Below are positions 1 to 6,959 of a stretch of DNA of 15,418 nt, piece after piece. Below the pieces are notes generated by a model. That model saw only the letters and a list, made by a program, of their open reading frames with translations. It did not search any database and was not told the DNA's origin. This DNA comes from Gammaproteobacteria bacterium (GTDB taxonomy: Bacteria > Pseudomonadota > Gammaproteobacteria > Steroidobacterales > BM003): the NCBI GenBank assembly GCA_026193125.1, contig JAPHSC010000020.1, positions 1 to 15,418 on the forward strand, in the 5' to 3' direction. Each line of letters begins with the position of its first letter. The first letter of the stretch is position 1. The translations under genes and the position numbers were made by a program.

Positions 1-314
1 AATTTCTCGGCCAATAGTTGGCCACACGACAGAAAACAGTTGTCAAAAATTTTGCCTTGCGAGTGTGGATCATAATGGTTTTGTTTGAGTTAGCCAAACC
101 CCGTCAAGGCCAGGTGCGGTAAACTTCGAGTCTGGGAAAACCAGCGCAACTTCGCGGCACTTAAATGGTGGAGAGGGCTAAGGCCAGATTTAGCTCATTT
201 GTCAAGGACTAATTCTGCTCAGATGAAAATTGATGCATTGCAGCAATGGGTAGAGTGCCTTTATTAACGTTGGAAGTGAGCAAAAGGGTGTTGAACGCCG
301 GTTTTCAGTGTTTC

Positions 315-344
315 CGCTGGGTCCAGCGCGGTCCCGCTAGACCC
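315..344. repeat. GC-rich hairpin zone with two mutually exclusive stems
   Basis: CGCTGG (315-320) and CCAGCG (323-328) form a perfect 6-bp dyad with a 2-base centre. The same bases can pair otherwise: GGGTC (319-323) with GACCC (340-344) and AGCG (325-328) with CGCT (335-338), separated by one mismatch. No T-run follows, so it is not a standard intrinsic terminator. It lies just upstream of the candidate promoter and could be an operator or the end of an upstream transcript. Confidence 0.35.
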
Positions 345-371
345 TAACTCCCGGTTTACTCCACCCTAACT
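341..371. repeat. 9-bp direct repeat at 22-bp spacing, possible operator
   Basis: ACCCTAACT occurs at 341-349 and again at 363-371, start to start 22 bp, about two turns of B-DNA. The second copy falls in the spacer of the candidate promoter at 355-383 and the first lies directly upstream of its -35. Direct repeats so phased often bind two regulator subunits on one DNA face. The function is inferred; the repeat itself is exact. Confidence 0.4.
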
Positions 372-383
372 ATCTGTTATTAG
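355..383 (+). promoter_or_regulatory. Candidate sigma70-type promoter for the DUF3450-TonB operon
   Basis: A -35 element TTTACT (355-360, 4 of 6 matches to TTGACA) is followed by a 17-bp spacer and an extended -10, TGT-TATTAG (375-383; -10 hexamer 378-383, 4 of 6 matches to TATAAT). Spacing is ideal and the TGn extension adds weight, but neither hexamer is strong. Transcription would start near 390, about 250 nt before the first start codon. Confidence 0.35.
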
Positions 384-594
384 TTTGCACCCGTGGGGGC
401 GGTATTGAACATGCCGACTAGGGGGCTTTGCTCTTTTGCCGCCTGCACGGGAGTTTGATTTTTGGTTCAGTAAACAAGTTGCTTTGGGTTGTCCCCGAAG
501 CAGGCCTCACGCTCTGGGGATAGTTTCGTCGACGCTGAAGCCTTTTGGTTGTCTATCGAGAGGCTGTGGTGGGTGTCTTTTTGTTCACTACCGA

Positions 595-611
595 ATATCG
601 AGTAACGATAT
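595..611. promoter_or_regulatory. Palindrome ATATCG-N5-CGATAT just upstream of first operon gene
   Basis: Arms 595-600 and 606-611 are perfect inverted copies around AGTAA. It lies 17 bp upstream of the ribosome binding site GAGGG (628-632) of the DUF3450 gene. It may be an operator or merely a weak RNA stem. It does not resemble the canonical Fur box that often controls TonB genes. Confidence 0.3.
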
Positions 612-638
612 AGGTTTTGTTTTGTTTGAGGGCTCTTC

Positions 639-1424
639 ATGTTTCCCAACAGATCTCTGTTAGTGGCTCTAGCGACCATAGTGTCGTTTGGCGCCAGCCT
701 GGCGGTTACGACCGCGTCGGCCGATAGTCTTGACGCGGTATTCGCCGCCAGTGAGCAAAAGCTCAAACTGGCCCAGGCCTCTCAGGAACGCATCGAAAAA
801 ATTCAGGAACAGTCTCAGAGCGTCCATTCCCAGTGGCAGGCTGTCACCAAGGAAATAGACGGTCTTGAGGTCTACAACACGTTACTGGACAGGCAGATCG
901 CCAATCAGTTGGTAGACATGACGGACCTCAGTAATTCCATCGACCAGGTTACTGTGATCGAACGTCAAATTACTCCCCTGATGCTGCGAATGGTTCAGGG
1001 GTTGGACCAATTTCTGGCCCTGGATGTGCCATTCCTGCCTGAAGAACGCACCGGTCGAGTGGAGCGCCTGCGGGAATTGCTTGAAAGGTCTGACGTGACA
1101 GTTGCCGAAAAGTTTCGTTCTGTGATGGAGGCCTATCAAATCGAAAATGATTACGGGCGCACCATTGAGGGCTACCAGCAGATGCTGGATGTCGGTGGAG
1201 CCGAGCGTGAAGTCAGTGTGCTGCGAGTTGGCCGCACCGGGCTTTATTACCAGTCAATAGACGGCCAATTTAGTGGTGTATGGGACATGGACGCCAAGGC
1301 GTGGGTCGAACTGACCGACGGTGCGAGCCGTAACCAGATTCGCCAGGGTCTGAAGATTGCAAATAAGCAGGTCGCACCTGAACTTATGATGCTGCCAATT
1401 AATGCTCCGGAGTCCGCACGATGA
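639..1424 (+). CDS. DUF3450 family periplasmic coiled-coil protein of a TonB2-type system
   Basis: This 261-residue protein begins with a Sec signal peptide (hydrophobic stretch about residues 6-22, probable cleavage after TTASA at 28). A long charged coiled coil follows (about 35-115), then a helical part and a compact C-terminal module (about 155-225) with RVGRTGLYYQS at 196-206 and paired Trp residues (215, 222). This matches DUF3450, a family regularly encoded first in operons with TtpC/ExbB/ExbD/TonB genes in marine gammaproteobacteria; its biochemical role is not established. The start is supported by GAGGG (628-632) six bases upstream. Its stop overlaps the next start (ATGA), implying coupled translation and a stoichiometric partner. 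The C-terminal module resembles the periplasmic part of the next protein, so it may dock on or mimic that subunit. The family call is firm; the function is inferred. Confidence 0.85.
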   Translation: MFPNRSLLVALATIVSFGASLAVTTASADSLDAVFAASEQKLKLAQASQERIEKIQEQSQSVHSQWQAVTKEIDGLEVYNTLLDRQIANQLVDMTDLSNSIDQVTVIERQITPLMLRMVQGLDQFLALDVPFLPEERTGRVERLRELLERSDVTVAEKFRSVMEAYQIENDYGRTIEGYQQMLDVGGAEREVSVLRVGRTGLYYQSIDGQFSGVWDMDAKAWVELTDGASRNQIRQGLKIANKQVAPELMMLPINAPESAR

Positions 1425-2797
1425 ATAAGAAAGTTATTATTTCTGCCATCGCCTGCCTAATGGTGTCGGCAACAGCCATGGCGCAGGAGCCAGCAGCCAG
1501 TCTTGACGATCTGCTCAAGCGCGTTGAACAGGGCCGGGTAGCGGAGACCAAGGAACACAAAGAGCGTGAAGCTCGTTTCTTGTCTGACAAGGCCGGCCAG
1601 GACCGTTTGTTGAAAGAAGCACGCGACAAGCGCACCGCAGAGGAGCGTCGTAGCGAGAAGCTGGAAGGTAATTTCGAGGCCAACGAAGTCAAGATTGCCG
1701 ATCTGCAGGAGCAGTTGACCAAACGCCTGGGTTCCCTCAAGGAGCTATTTGGTGTGCTGCAGCAGGTATCGGGCGACACAGTTGCCCAGTTCCAAAACTC
1801 GCTGACCACGGCCCAATTCCCAAATTCTGATCGTATTGAGTTCATCACTTCACTGGGTGCCAAAATGGGCACCAGTTCCAAGCTGGCCTCAATTGAGGAA
1901 ATCGAGCGGCTTTGGCTTGAGTTGATGAATGAAATGCGTGAGTCAGGCAGGGTGGTCCGATTCAATCGTTCAGTAATCATGAGCACCGGTGATCAGGTTG
2001 ACATCGAGATGGTTCGAGTGGGCGTGTTTAATCTGGTCGCTGATGGCAAGTACTTTCAGTACTCGGCCGATACTGGAAGCGTGAACGAGCTCCCCCGCCA
2101 ACCACAACAGACTCGCTTTGTCGATTCTGCTAAGGATCTGTATGAGGCTACCTCCGGCAGAGTAGCATTCGCGGTTGATCCTACACGCGGACAATTACTT
2201 TCTCTGCTGATGGATGAGCCCACTTTCAAGGAGCGTCTGGATCAGGGTGGTACGGTCGGTTATGTCATCGTGGCACTGGGTTTCGTGTCGTTTTTCCTGG
2301 CTATGTGGCGTTTGATTGCCCTGACCCTGATGAGTGCCAAGGTCAGCTCTCAGCTCAAGAACAAGACTCCCAAGGAAAACAATCCGCTGGGGCGTGTCTT
2401 GAAGGTCGCTGCGGATAATGCCGATACTGACCGGGAGACTCTCGAACTTAAGCTTAGTGAAGCTATTTTCAAGGAACGTCCTGCGCTTGAGCGTGGTCTG
2501 GCGTTCTTGAAAATCATATCCGTTGTCGCTCCGCTTATGGGCTTGCTGGGTACGGTGACCGGTATGATTAACACCTTCCAGGCGATTACGCTGTTTGGAA
2601 CAGGGGATCCCAAGCTGATGGCGGGTGGTATCTCGCAGGCGCTGGTAACCACTGTGGAGGGACTCGTCGTGGCGATCCCGACAGTGCTCTTGCATACCAT
2701 AGTCAGCGGACGTAGTCGCAAGGTGATGTATGTGCTTCAGGAGCAGAGTGCCGGTATTATTGCCGAGCGCGATGAGAGTGGCGCAAGCCAAGGTTGA
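1421..2797 (+). CDS. ttpC: TtpC-like large MotA/TolQ/ExbB proton channel family protein
   Basis: 458 residues with a signal peptide (cleavage likely after TAMA at 21), a periplasmic coiled coil (about 25-110), a periplasmic module (about 155-226, MVRVGVFNL at 197-205), then three membrane segments near 278-301, 364-388 and 408-430. The last two carry the MotA/TolQ/ExbB signature PLMGLLGTVTGM (371-382). This is the layout of TtpC, the extra ExbB-like subunit needed by the Vibrio TonB2 system, which is thought to connect the energy-harvesting complex to the envelope. A good Shine-Dalgarno (CGGAG, 1408-1412) sits 8 nt before the start, and the ATG overlaps the DUF3450 stop. The shorter, ordinary ExbB follows, so the operon encodes two channel-family proteins. 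The assignment to the family is strong; orthology to TtpC rests on architecture and operon order. Confidence 0.85.
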   Translation: MNKKVIISAIACLMVSATAMAQEPAASLDDLLKRVEQGRVAETKEHKEREARFLSDKAGQDRLLKEARDKRTAEERRSEKLEGNFEANEVKIADLQEQLTKRLGSLKELFGVLQQVSGDTVAQFQNSLTTAQFPNSDRIEFITSLGAKMGTSSKLASIEEIERLWLELMNEMRESGRVVRFNRSVIMSTGDQVDIEMVRVGVFNLVADGKYFQYSADTGSVNELPRQPQQTRFVDSAKDLYEATSGRVAFAVDPTRGQLLSLLMDEPTFKERLDQGGTVGYVIVALGFVSFFLAMWRLIALTLMSAKVSSQLKNKTPKENNPLGRVLKVAADNADTDRETLELKLSEAIFKERPALERGLAFLKIISVVAPLMGLLGTVTGMINTFQAITLFGTGDPKLMAGGISQALVTTVEGLVVAIPTVLLHTIVSGRSRKVMYVLQEQSAGIIAERDESGASQG

Positions 2798-2828
2798 GAC
2801 GCTTGATTAAACGGAGCGTATACCGCTG

Positions 2829-3356
2829 ATGTACAGCCTAATTGAATGGTACGAAGCGACCAGGGACTTCCTTACTCAGGGCGGCCCAATATTGACCTGG
2901 ATCGCCTGGTTAATGCTTTTTATGTGGGTGCTGATCGTAGAGCGAGTTATATACCTGCGGACCGAGCATAGAAAGTCGGTACGGATGGCCCTTGAGACGT
3001 GGGAATCCAGGCCAGAACGTTCGTCCTGGAACGCTCGTCAGATTAGGGATGCGATGATTTCGCGAGTCAAGCTTTCGCTTACACATCCTCTATCCCTGAT
3101 TCAAACCTGCGTTGCTCTTTGCCCGCTGCTGGGTTTGTTGGGTACTGTTACCGGCATGATCGCCGTATTTGATGTAATGGCTATCTCGGGTACTGGAAAC
3201 GCACGCTCCATGGCTTCGGGTGTATCCATGGCTACGATTCCAACTATGGCAGGTATGGTTGGCGCGCTTTCAGGCGTATTTGCAATCACCTGGCTGATGA
3301 GAAAGGCAGAGACAGAGATAGAAAGCCTGAAAGACAACATGACAATGGATCACTGA
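2829..3356 (+). CDS. exbB: ExbB-type biopolymer transport protein (TonB2 system)
   Basis: A 175-residue inner-membrane protein with three predicted transmembrane segments (about 18-40, 90-115, 135-158) and the hallmark PLLGLLGTVTGM motif (98-109), followed by a Thr/Gly-rich third helix (TIPTMAGMVGALSG, 136-149). It would form the proton-conducting pentamer with ExbD inside and pass energy to TonB. It is shorter than E. coli ExbB (244 residues), typical of the ExbB2 class in TonB2 operons. It starts 31 bp after the TtpC-like stop; GGAG (2813-2816) is 12 nt upstream of the ATG, a long spacing. Its TGA forms part of the exbD ribosome binding region (TGAGG), so the two are probably coupled. TolQ is unlikely given the neighbouring TonB. 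Confidence 0.88.
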   Translation: MYSLIEWYEATRDFLTQGGPILTWIAWLMLFMWVLIVERVIYLRTEHRKSVRMALETWESRPERSSWNARQIRDAMISRVKLSLTHPLSLIQTCVALCPLLGLLGTVTGMIAVFDVMAISGTGNARSMASGVSMATIPTMAGMVGALSGVFAITWLMRKAETEIESLKDNMTMDH

Positions 3357-3367
3357 GGAATACATAA

Positions 3368-3778
3368 ATGCGTCAGATGTTTTCTGAAACACAAGGCCAG
3401 GAAGAAGAGAGTGAAATCAACATCACTCCCATGCTTGACGTGGTTTTCATCATGCTGATCTTCTTCATCGTTACCGCCTCCTTCGTGAAAGAGGCGGGTA
3501 TTGAGGTGAACCGACCAGATGCCCAGACAGCCGAGTTGAAGGAAAAGGCAAACATTCTGATTGCCATTACGGCGAACAATCAGATCTACGTCGACCGCCG
3601 CAGGGTTGATCCTAGAGCGGTGCGCGCGAATATTGAACGACTGCATGCCGAGAACCCGCAGGGTACGGTGGTTATCCAGGCGGACAAGGAGTCGAAGACT
3701 GAGACATTGATCCAGGTTATGGACGCCTCCCGCCAGGCCGGTGTTTTTGACGTGGCAATTGCGGCGCAAGATCAATGA
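3368..3778 (+). CDS. exbD: ExbD-type biopolymer transport protein (TonB2 system)
   Basis: A 136-residue protein with a short cytosolic head, one membrane helix (about 22-42) and a periplasmic domain. INITPMLDVVFIMLIFF (17-33) is the classic ExbD/TolR signature, and Asp24 corresponds to the protonatable aspartate that drives the ExbB-ExbD motor. The periplasmic part (about 60-130, VVIQADKES near 105) matches the usual ExbD fold. GAGG, formed with the exbB stop codon, is the likely ribosome binding site, and the stop overlaps the tonB start as ATGA. All key residues visible in the sequence are intact. Confidence 0.9.
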   Translation: MRQMFSETQGQEEESEINITPMLDVVFIMLIFFIVTASFVKEAGIEVNRPDAQTAELKEKANILIAITANNQIYVDRRRVDPRAVRANIERLHAENPQGTVVIQADKESKTETLIQVMDASRQAGVFDVAIAAQDQ

Positions 3779-4383
3779 AGTATGTACGCATAATAGTCGC
3801 CATTGCGATTGCATCGGCAATCAACTGGGGTCTGTTGTCCGTTATGCAGTACCTGATAGCCACGGGTGAAAAAGCTCTTTCGGACGACTCAAAAGTACAT
3901 TTTGTCGATTTCGTGCGAGTGAAGCGTGACGAAACGGTGGCGCAGAAGGAAACAAAACCCAAGAAGCCGCCCAAGCCAGATACTCCGCCACCCACGGCAC
4001 CACCCAGGAGCCAGGACGCGGTTAATCCGAATGCAATCTCCACCGCGATGGCCCCGTTAACGGCTGATACGGGTATGAATATTGGCGGGTTGAGCTATGG
4101 CAATGCCGATGGTGACTATCTTCCTATTGTAAAAGTGGCACCTATTTATCCACGCCGGGCATTGACGCGCGGTCTGGAGGGTTGGGTATTGCTGGAGTTT
4201 ACGGTAACCAAGTTGGGCACCGTTGTTGATATCAAGGTATTGGAGTCCGATCCGCCCGGTATATTTGATAAGGCGGCAGTTGGTGCGGCGGCAAAATTCA
4301 AATACAAACCCAAGGTAGTCAATGGCGAGCCTATCGACACAGCTGGCGTTCTTCACCGAATTTCATTCGAACTTGAAGACTGA
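3775..4383 (+). CDS. tonB: TonB2-type energy transducer
   Basis: 202 residues with an N-terminal membrane anchor (about 4-27), a short Lys/Pro-rich periplasmic spacer (about 60-78, KPKKPPKPDTPPPTAPP) and a C-terminal TonB domain (about 115-200) that includes the conserved PIYPRRA (123-129) and the GWVLLEFTV strand. TonB spans the periplasm and contacts the TonB box of outer-membrane receptors to power uptake of iron chelates, vitamin B12 or carbohydrates. The short proline region is typical of TonB2 rather than E. coli TonB. It overlaps exbD by 4 bp and has little Shine-Dalgarno of its own, so its translation probably depends on exbD. Which receptors it serves cannot be read from this window. 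Confidence 0.9.
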   Translation: MKYVRIIVAIAIASAINWGLLSVMQYLIATGEKALSDDSKVHFVDFVRVKRDETVAQKETKPKKPPKPDTPPPTAPPRSQDAVNPNAISTAMAPLTADTGMNIGGLSYGNADGDYLPIVKVAPIYPRRALTRGLEGWVLLEFTVTKLGTVVDIKVLESDPPGIFDKAAVGAAAKFKYKPKVVNGEPIDTAGVLHRISFELED

Positions 4384-4425
4384 TAGCACCGGCCCGATCA
4401 CTTTGAGCAAGTGAGATAAATTCGA

Positions 4426-5769
4426 ATGCCCACAAGTACTGAAATCCTGAGCAAGTTTTCCAAAACCCTGATTGTGACATCAGCGGTGCTATTCCTTTGG
4501 GCCGGTGATGCCCTGTTATCTTCAGACCGGGGTGTGTCCCAGGCTCAGGAGAGCGATAGGGGTGATGCTGAGACGCGCAAGACTCCTGCGATGAGGGAGA
4601 AGGTCTACAAGCGTCTGGCTGAGGCCCAGGAGATGGTGGAGGCGGGCAATACAGCCGGGGCAGAATCTACACTGAAAGAACTGCAGGGTATGCGGGACCT
4701 GAATAGCTATGAGATCGCCCAGACTTGGTCGTTCTTTGGCTATATCTATTACACCGCCGAGAACTATCCGGCCAGTATCAAAGCCTACGAGACGGTACTT
4801 CAGCAGCCGGATATTCCTGTGGGGATGGAAAACAGCACGATGTATACGCTGGCACAGCTGTATTTCACCATGGAGGATTACAACAAGGCGGAACAGATGT
4901 TGAAGCGTTGGTTCAAGGGCGCCAACGATCCGGGGCCCGAGCCGTACATTCTGTTGGGTCAGGCTTACTATCAGCTGGAAAGATACAAGGACGCGATCGG
5001 TCCGGTAGAGACAGCAATCGATCTCGCTCAGAAAAGTGGACGTGAGGTCAAGGAAAACTGGTGGTTGTTGCTGCGGGTTTTTTATTACGAACTCGAAAAT
5101 TACCCGAAGGTAGTTGAAATTCTCGAAACCCTGGTTCGCGAGTACCAGAAGAAAGATTACTGGGTGCAGTTGTCGGGAATGTATGGTGAGTTGGGCAATC
5201 AAAGACGCCAGCTGGCAGCCTATGAGGTCGCCTATCTCCAGGGCTGGCTCCAAAGTAATTCAGAATTGGTGACCATGGCCCAGCTGTTTATGCAGGATAA
5301 TTACCCTTACAAGGGCGCCCAGATCCTCGAAAAGGGCATCAAGGAAGGCAAGGTAACCAAGGACTACAAGAATTATCGTCTGCTGGCTCAGGCCTACCAG
5401 ATGGCGCGTGAAGACAAGAAATCCATCCTGCCACTTACCGAGGCAGCCAAGCTGGCCGAGGACGGAGATCTGTATTACCGCCTGGCCCAGGCTTATTCCA
5501 ACCTGGATCGCTGGCAGGATTGCGTTGAAGCCGTAGACATGGCCATTCGAAAGGGTGGTATGAAGCGTGATGATAACGCCTACGTCCTGCAGGGTATGGC
5601 GTACTTCAACATGGACGATCTCGGCAAGGCTGAGAAAGCCTTCCAGCAGGCACGCAAAGATGAACGTAGTCGACGCGTGGCCGACCAGTGGCTCAGTTAC
5701 ATCGTCAGCGAGAGAGAAAGGCAAGCCGGGCTTGACCGTGCCCTGGCAGCGTTGAAAAGCAGGAAATAA
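4426..5769 (+). CDS. TPR-repeat protein, last gene of the TonB2-type operon
   Basis: 447 residues. An N-terminal hydrophobic segment (about 13-30) is either a signal peptide or a membrane anchor, placing the rest in the periplasm. From about residue 58 to the end it is helical tetratricopeptide repeats, visible as repeated A.(A/L)Y....Y..A patterns, for example GQAYYQLERYKDAI (178-191) and AQAYSNLDRWQDCV (354-367). Such TPR proteins commonly close DUF3450-TtpC-ExbB-ExbD-TonB operons and presumably act as a scaffold for the complex or a partner of TonB; the exact task is unknown to me. It starts 42 bp after tonB with only a weak GTGAGA-type binding site (from 4411). Localisation and role are inferred. 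Confidence 0.8.
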   Translation: MPTSTEILSKFSKTLIVTSAVLFLWAGDALLSSDRGVSQAQESDRGDAETRKTPAMREKVYKRLAEAQEMVEAGNTAGAESTLKELQGMRDLNSYEIAQTWSFFGYIYYTAENYPASIKAYETVLQQPDIPVGMENSTMYTLAQLYFTMEDYNKAEQMLKRWFKGANDPGPEPYILLGQAYYQLERYKDAIGPVETAIDLAQKSGREVKENWWLLLRVFYYELENYPKVVEILETLVREYQKKDYWVQLSGMYGELGNQRRQLAAYEVAYLQGWLQSNSELVTMAQLFMQDNYPYKGAQILEKGIKEGKVTKDYKNYRLLAQAYQMAREDKKSILPLTEAAKLAEDGDLYYRLAQAYSNLDRWQDCVEAVDMAIRKGGMKRDDNAYVLQGMAYFNMDDLGKAEKAFQQARKDERSRRVADQWLSYIVSERERQAGLDRALAALKSRK

Positions 5770-6023
5770 GTTTCTGTTTACACCTCCGGAGTGGGGGTAC
5801 CCTACTGATATTTCCGCTTGTGTTAGGTCGGTGCTTTTGAGGCCCGGCGTTATACTTGCGGCAATCTTTTATGCCCGCATCTTGCCAATCCAGGGAATAC
5901 TCGAAAGGCGGTCGCGAAGCTCCCAGGATACTTTTGACGCGCCTAGAAGTATGAATTGGCAGTACCAGAAACCCCAGCCCGTGATGGCGTTATCCCGCAC
6001 ATAGCACTAGAGATTTCCAGAAT
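5770..6023. other. Intergenic region after the TonB2 operon
   Basis: 254 bp without a gene. It contains a CTCCGGAG palindrome and an imperfect GGTACC-centred dyad soon after the operon stop, but no strong GC stem with a T-run, so I cannot place an intrinsic terminator. No promoter with acceptable spacing was found for the next gene; a TATACT (-10-like) occurs near 5850 without a good -35 partner. Confidence 0.4.
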
Positions 6024-6947
6024 ATGCGAGCAGTTTTTTGCGACCTGGCGGTGCGCCAGACGGGGTTACCGTCAGGATTGCTGAGGGTCATAACAATGAT
6101 CATATCCCTTGCATGTGCCCAGGACGTGCTGGCGGATACAGGCGTTGACGATTCAATTGTGAATTCAAACCAGCCATCCGGCTCGGGATACTGGCTGGAC
6201 CTGCAGAGTGTCGCCCAGGCGCAAGCCCCCCAGCAGTCGGTCGATCCGGCTGGTGCCGGCGCGACCATCCTGGGTGTGCCCGATACCAAGGATTGGGCAG
6301 GCCTTCGCCGTGACACCATTTATTTCGTCTCTTACCAACTGGTATCGCTGGGCCTGCTATATATTGCGCCGCAAAGTGTTTCGAACTGGACCCCGGAGGA
6401 CAAGGACAACGTAGGCTTTGATAAATGGTGGAACAATGTTTCTGACCCGCAATGGGATTCTGACAAGTGGTGGATCAACTACGTATTACACCCATACTGG
6501 GGCGCCTCGTACTTTGTTCGGGCACGCATGCGCGGCTACAACTCAGCCCAGAGCTTTTGGTATTCGTTTGCCTTGTCGTCAATTTACGAATTCGGCGTGG
6601 AGGCGATATTTGAGGAGCCCTCAATCCAGGACATATTTATTACGCCGGCTTTGGGCTCTGTACTGGGCAGCGCCTTCATGAATATTCGTGAGGACATATA
6701 CGCCAAGCAGTTTACAGAAGAAGGCATCGGTGGCTGGGACAGATTCGTCCTGGGTGCAACGGACCCGCTAGGCTGGCTGAACAGCCAGGTCGACAAGCTC
6801 TTTGGTTATGACGCAGAGGTTATCGTCACTCCTTATCATGGAAGAATGATGCGCACCCGCTCCTCGGTGGCGGGTGAGTGGCCCGCCGGAAATGGCCAGG
6901 TAGCGGATGATGATACTTACGGGCTGCGATTTACCGTACGCTTCTAG
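6024..6947 (+). CDS. DUF3943 domain envelope protein
   Basis: Up to 307 residues. The core (about 150-225) has the DUF3943 pattern: LHPYWGASYFVRARMRG (155-171), FWYS (178-181), YEFGVEAIFEEPSIQD (188-203) and TPALGS (207-212). The family is uncharacterised and usually exported. A hydrophobic stretch (about 19-32) followed by VLA-D suggests signal cleavage near residue 37. The protein ends YGLRFTVRF, an alternating strand with a terminal Phe like the assembly signal of outer-membrane barrel proteins, so an outer-membrane location is possible. The start is unsure: the ATG at 6024 has a poor ribosome site; ATG 6096 has GAGGG (6083-6087) 8 nt upstream but leaves a short signal without positive charge; TTG 6078 would give the neatest signal peptide. 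It converges on the receiver gene, with only 12 bp between the stops. Confidence 0.75.
   Translation: MRAVFCDLAVRQTGLPSGLLRVITMIISLACAQDVLADTGVDDSIVNSNQPSGSGYWLDLQSVAQAQAPQQSVDPAGAGATILGVPDTKDWAGLRRDTIYFVSYQLVSLGLLYIAPQSVSNWTPEDKDNVGFDKWWNNVSDPQWDSDKWWINYVLHPYWGASYFVRARMRGYNSAQSFWYSFALSSIYEFGVEAIFEEPSIQDIFITPALGSVLGSAFMNIREDIYAKQFTEEGIGGWDRFVLGATDPLGWLNSQVDKLFGYDAEVIVTPYHGRMMRTRSSVAGEWPAGNGQVADDDTYGLRFTVRF
6083..6087 (+). promoter_or_regulatory. Ribosome binding site bearing on the DUF3943 start
   Basis: GAGGG lies 8 nt before an in-frame ATG at 6096 and is much better than anything preceding the ATG at 6024. It argues for a shorter protein, although the signal peptide looks better with a start upstream of 6096. 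Confidence 0.4.
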
Positions 6948-6959
6948 TGCAACACCCAG

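Larger units (their letters stand above)
1..638. other. Non-coding leader/intergenic region upstream of the TonB2-type operon
   Basis: No convincing gene was found here. The short open frames have no ribosome binding site and no recognisable protein character. A 24-codon minus-strand frame starting at 72 and open to the left edge could be the start of a divergent gene, but it has no Shine-Dalgarno and I do not call it. The stretch does hold a possible promoter (355-383), a 9-bp direct repeat at 22-bp spacing (341-371), a GC-rich hairpin zone (315-344) and a 6-5-6 palindrome (595-611), each listed separately. If the promoter is real, the operon carries a 5' leader of roughly 250 nt. I could not match the leader to any riboswitch I know. 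Confidence 0.6.

Noticed and set aside
52..76. Promoter-like TTGCCT and CATAAT
   Set aside because: Only 13 bp apart; no acceptable -35 at 16-18 bp.
61..180. Possible cobalamin riboswitch upstream of a TonB operon
   Set aside because: GGTGC-like bits occur, but the conserved B12 box and core pairings were not found.
79..630. 11-bp repeat TTTTGTTTGAG at 79-89 and 620-630
   Set aside because: Low-complexity T/G-rich sequence, two copies over 500 bp apart; likely chance.
436..766. Open frames on both strands in the leader (75-residue plus, 99-residue minus)
   Set aside because: No ribosome binding sites, no recognisable domain or sensible composition; the minus-strand one overlaps the start of the DUF3450 gene.
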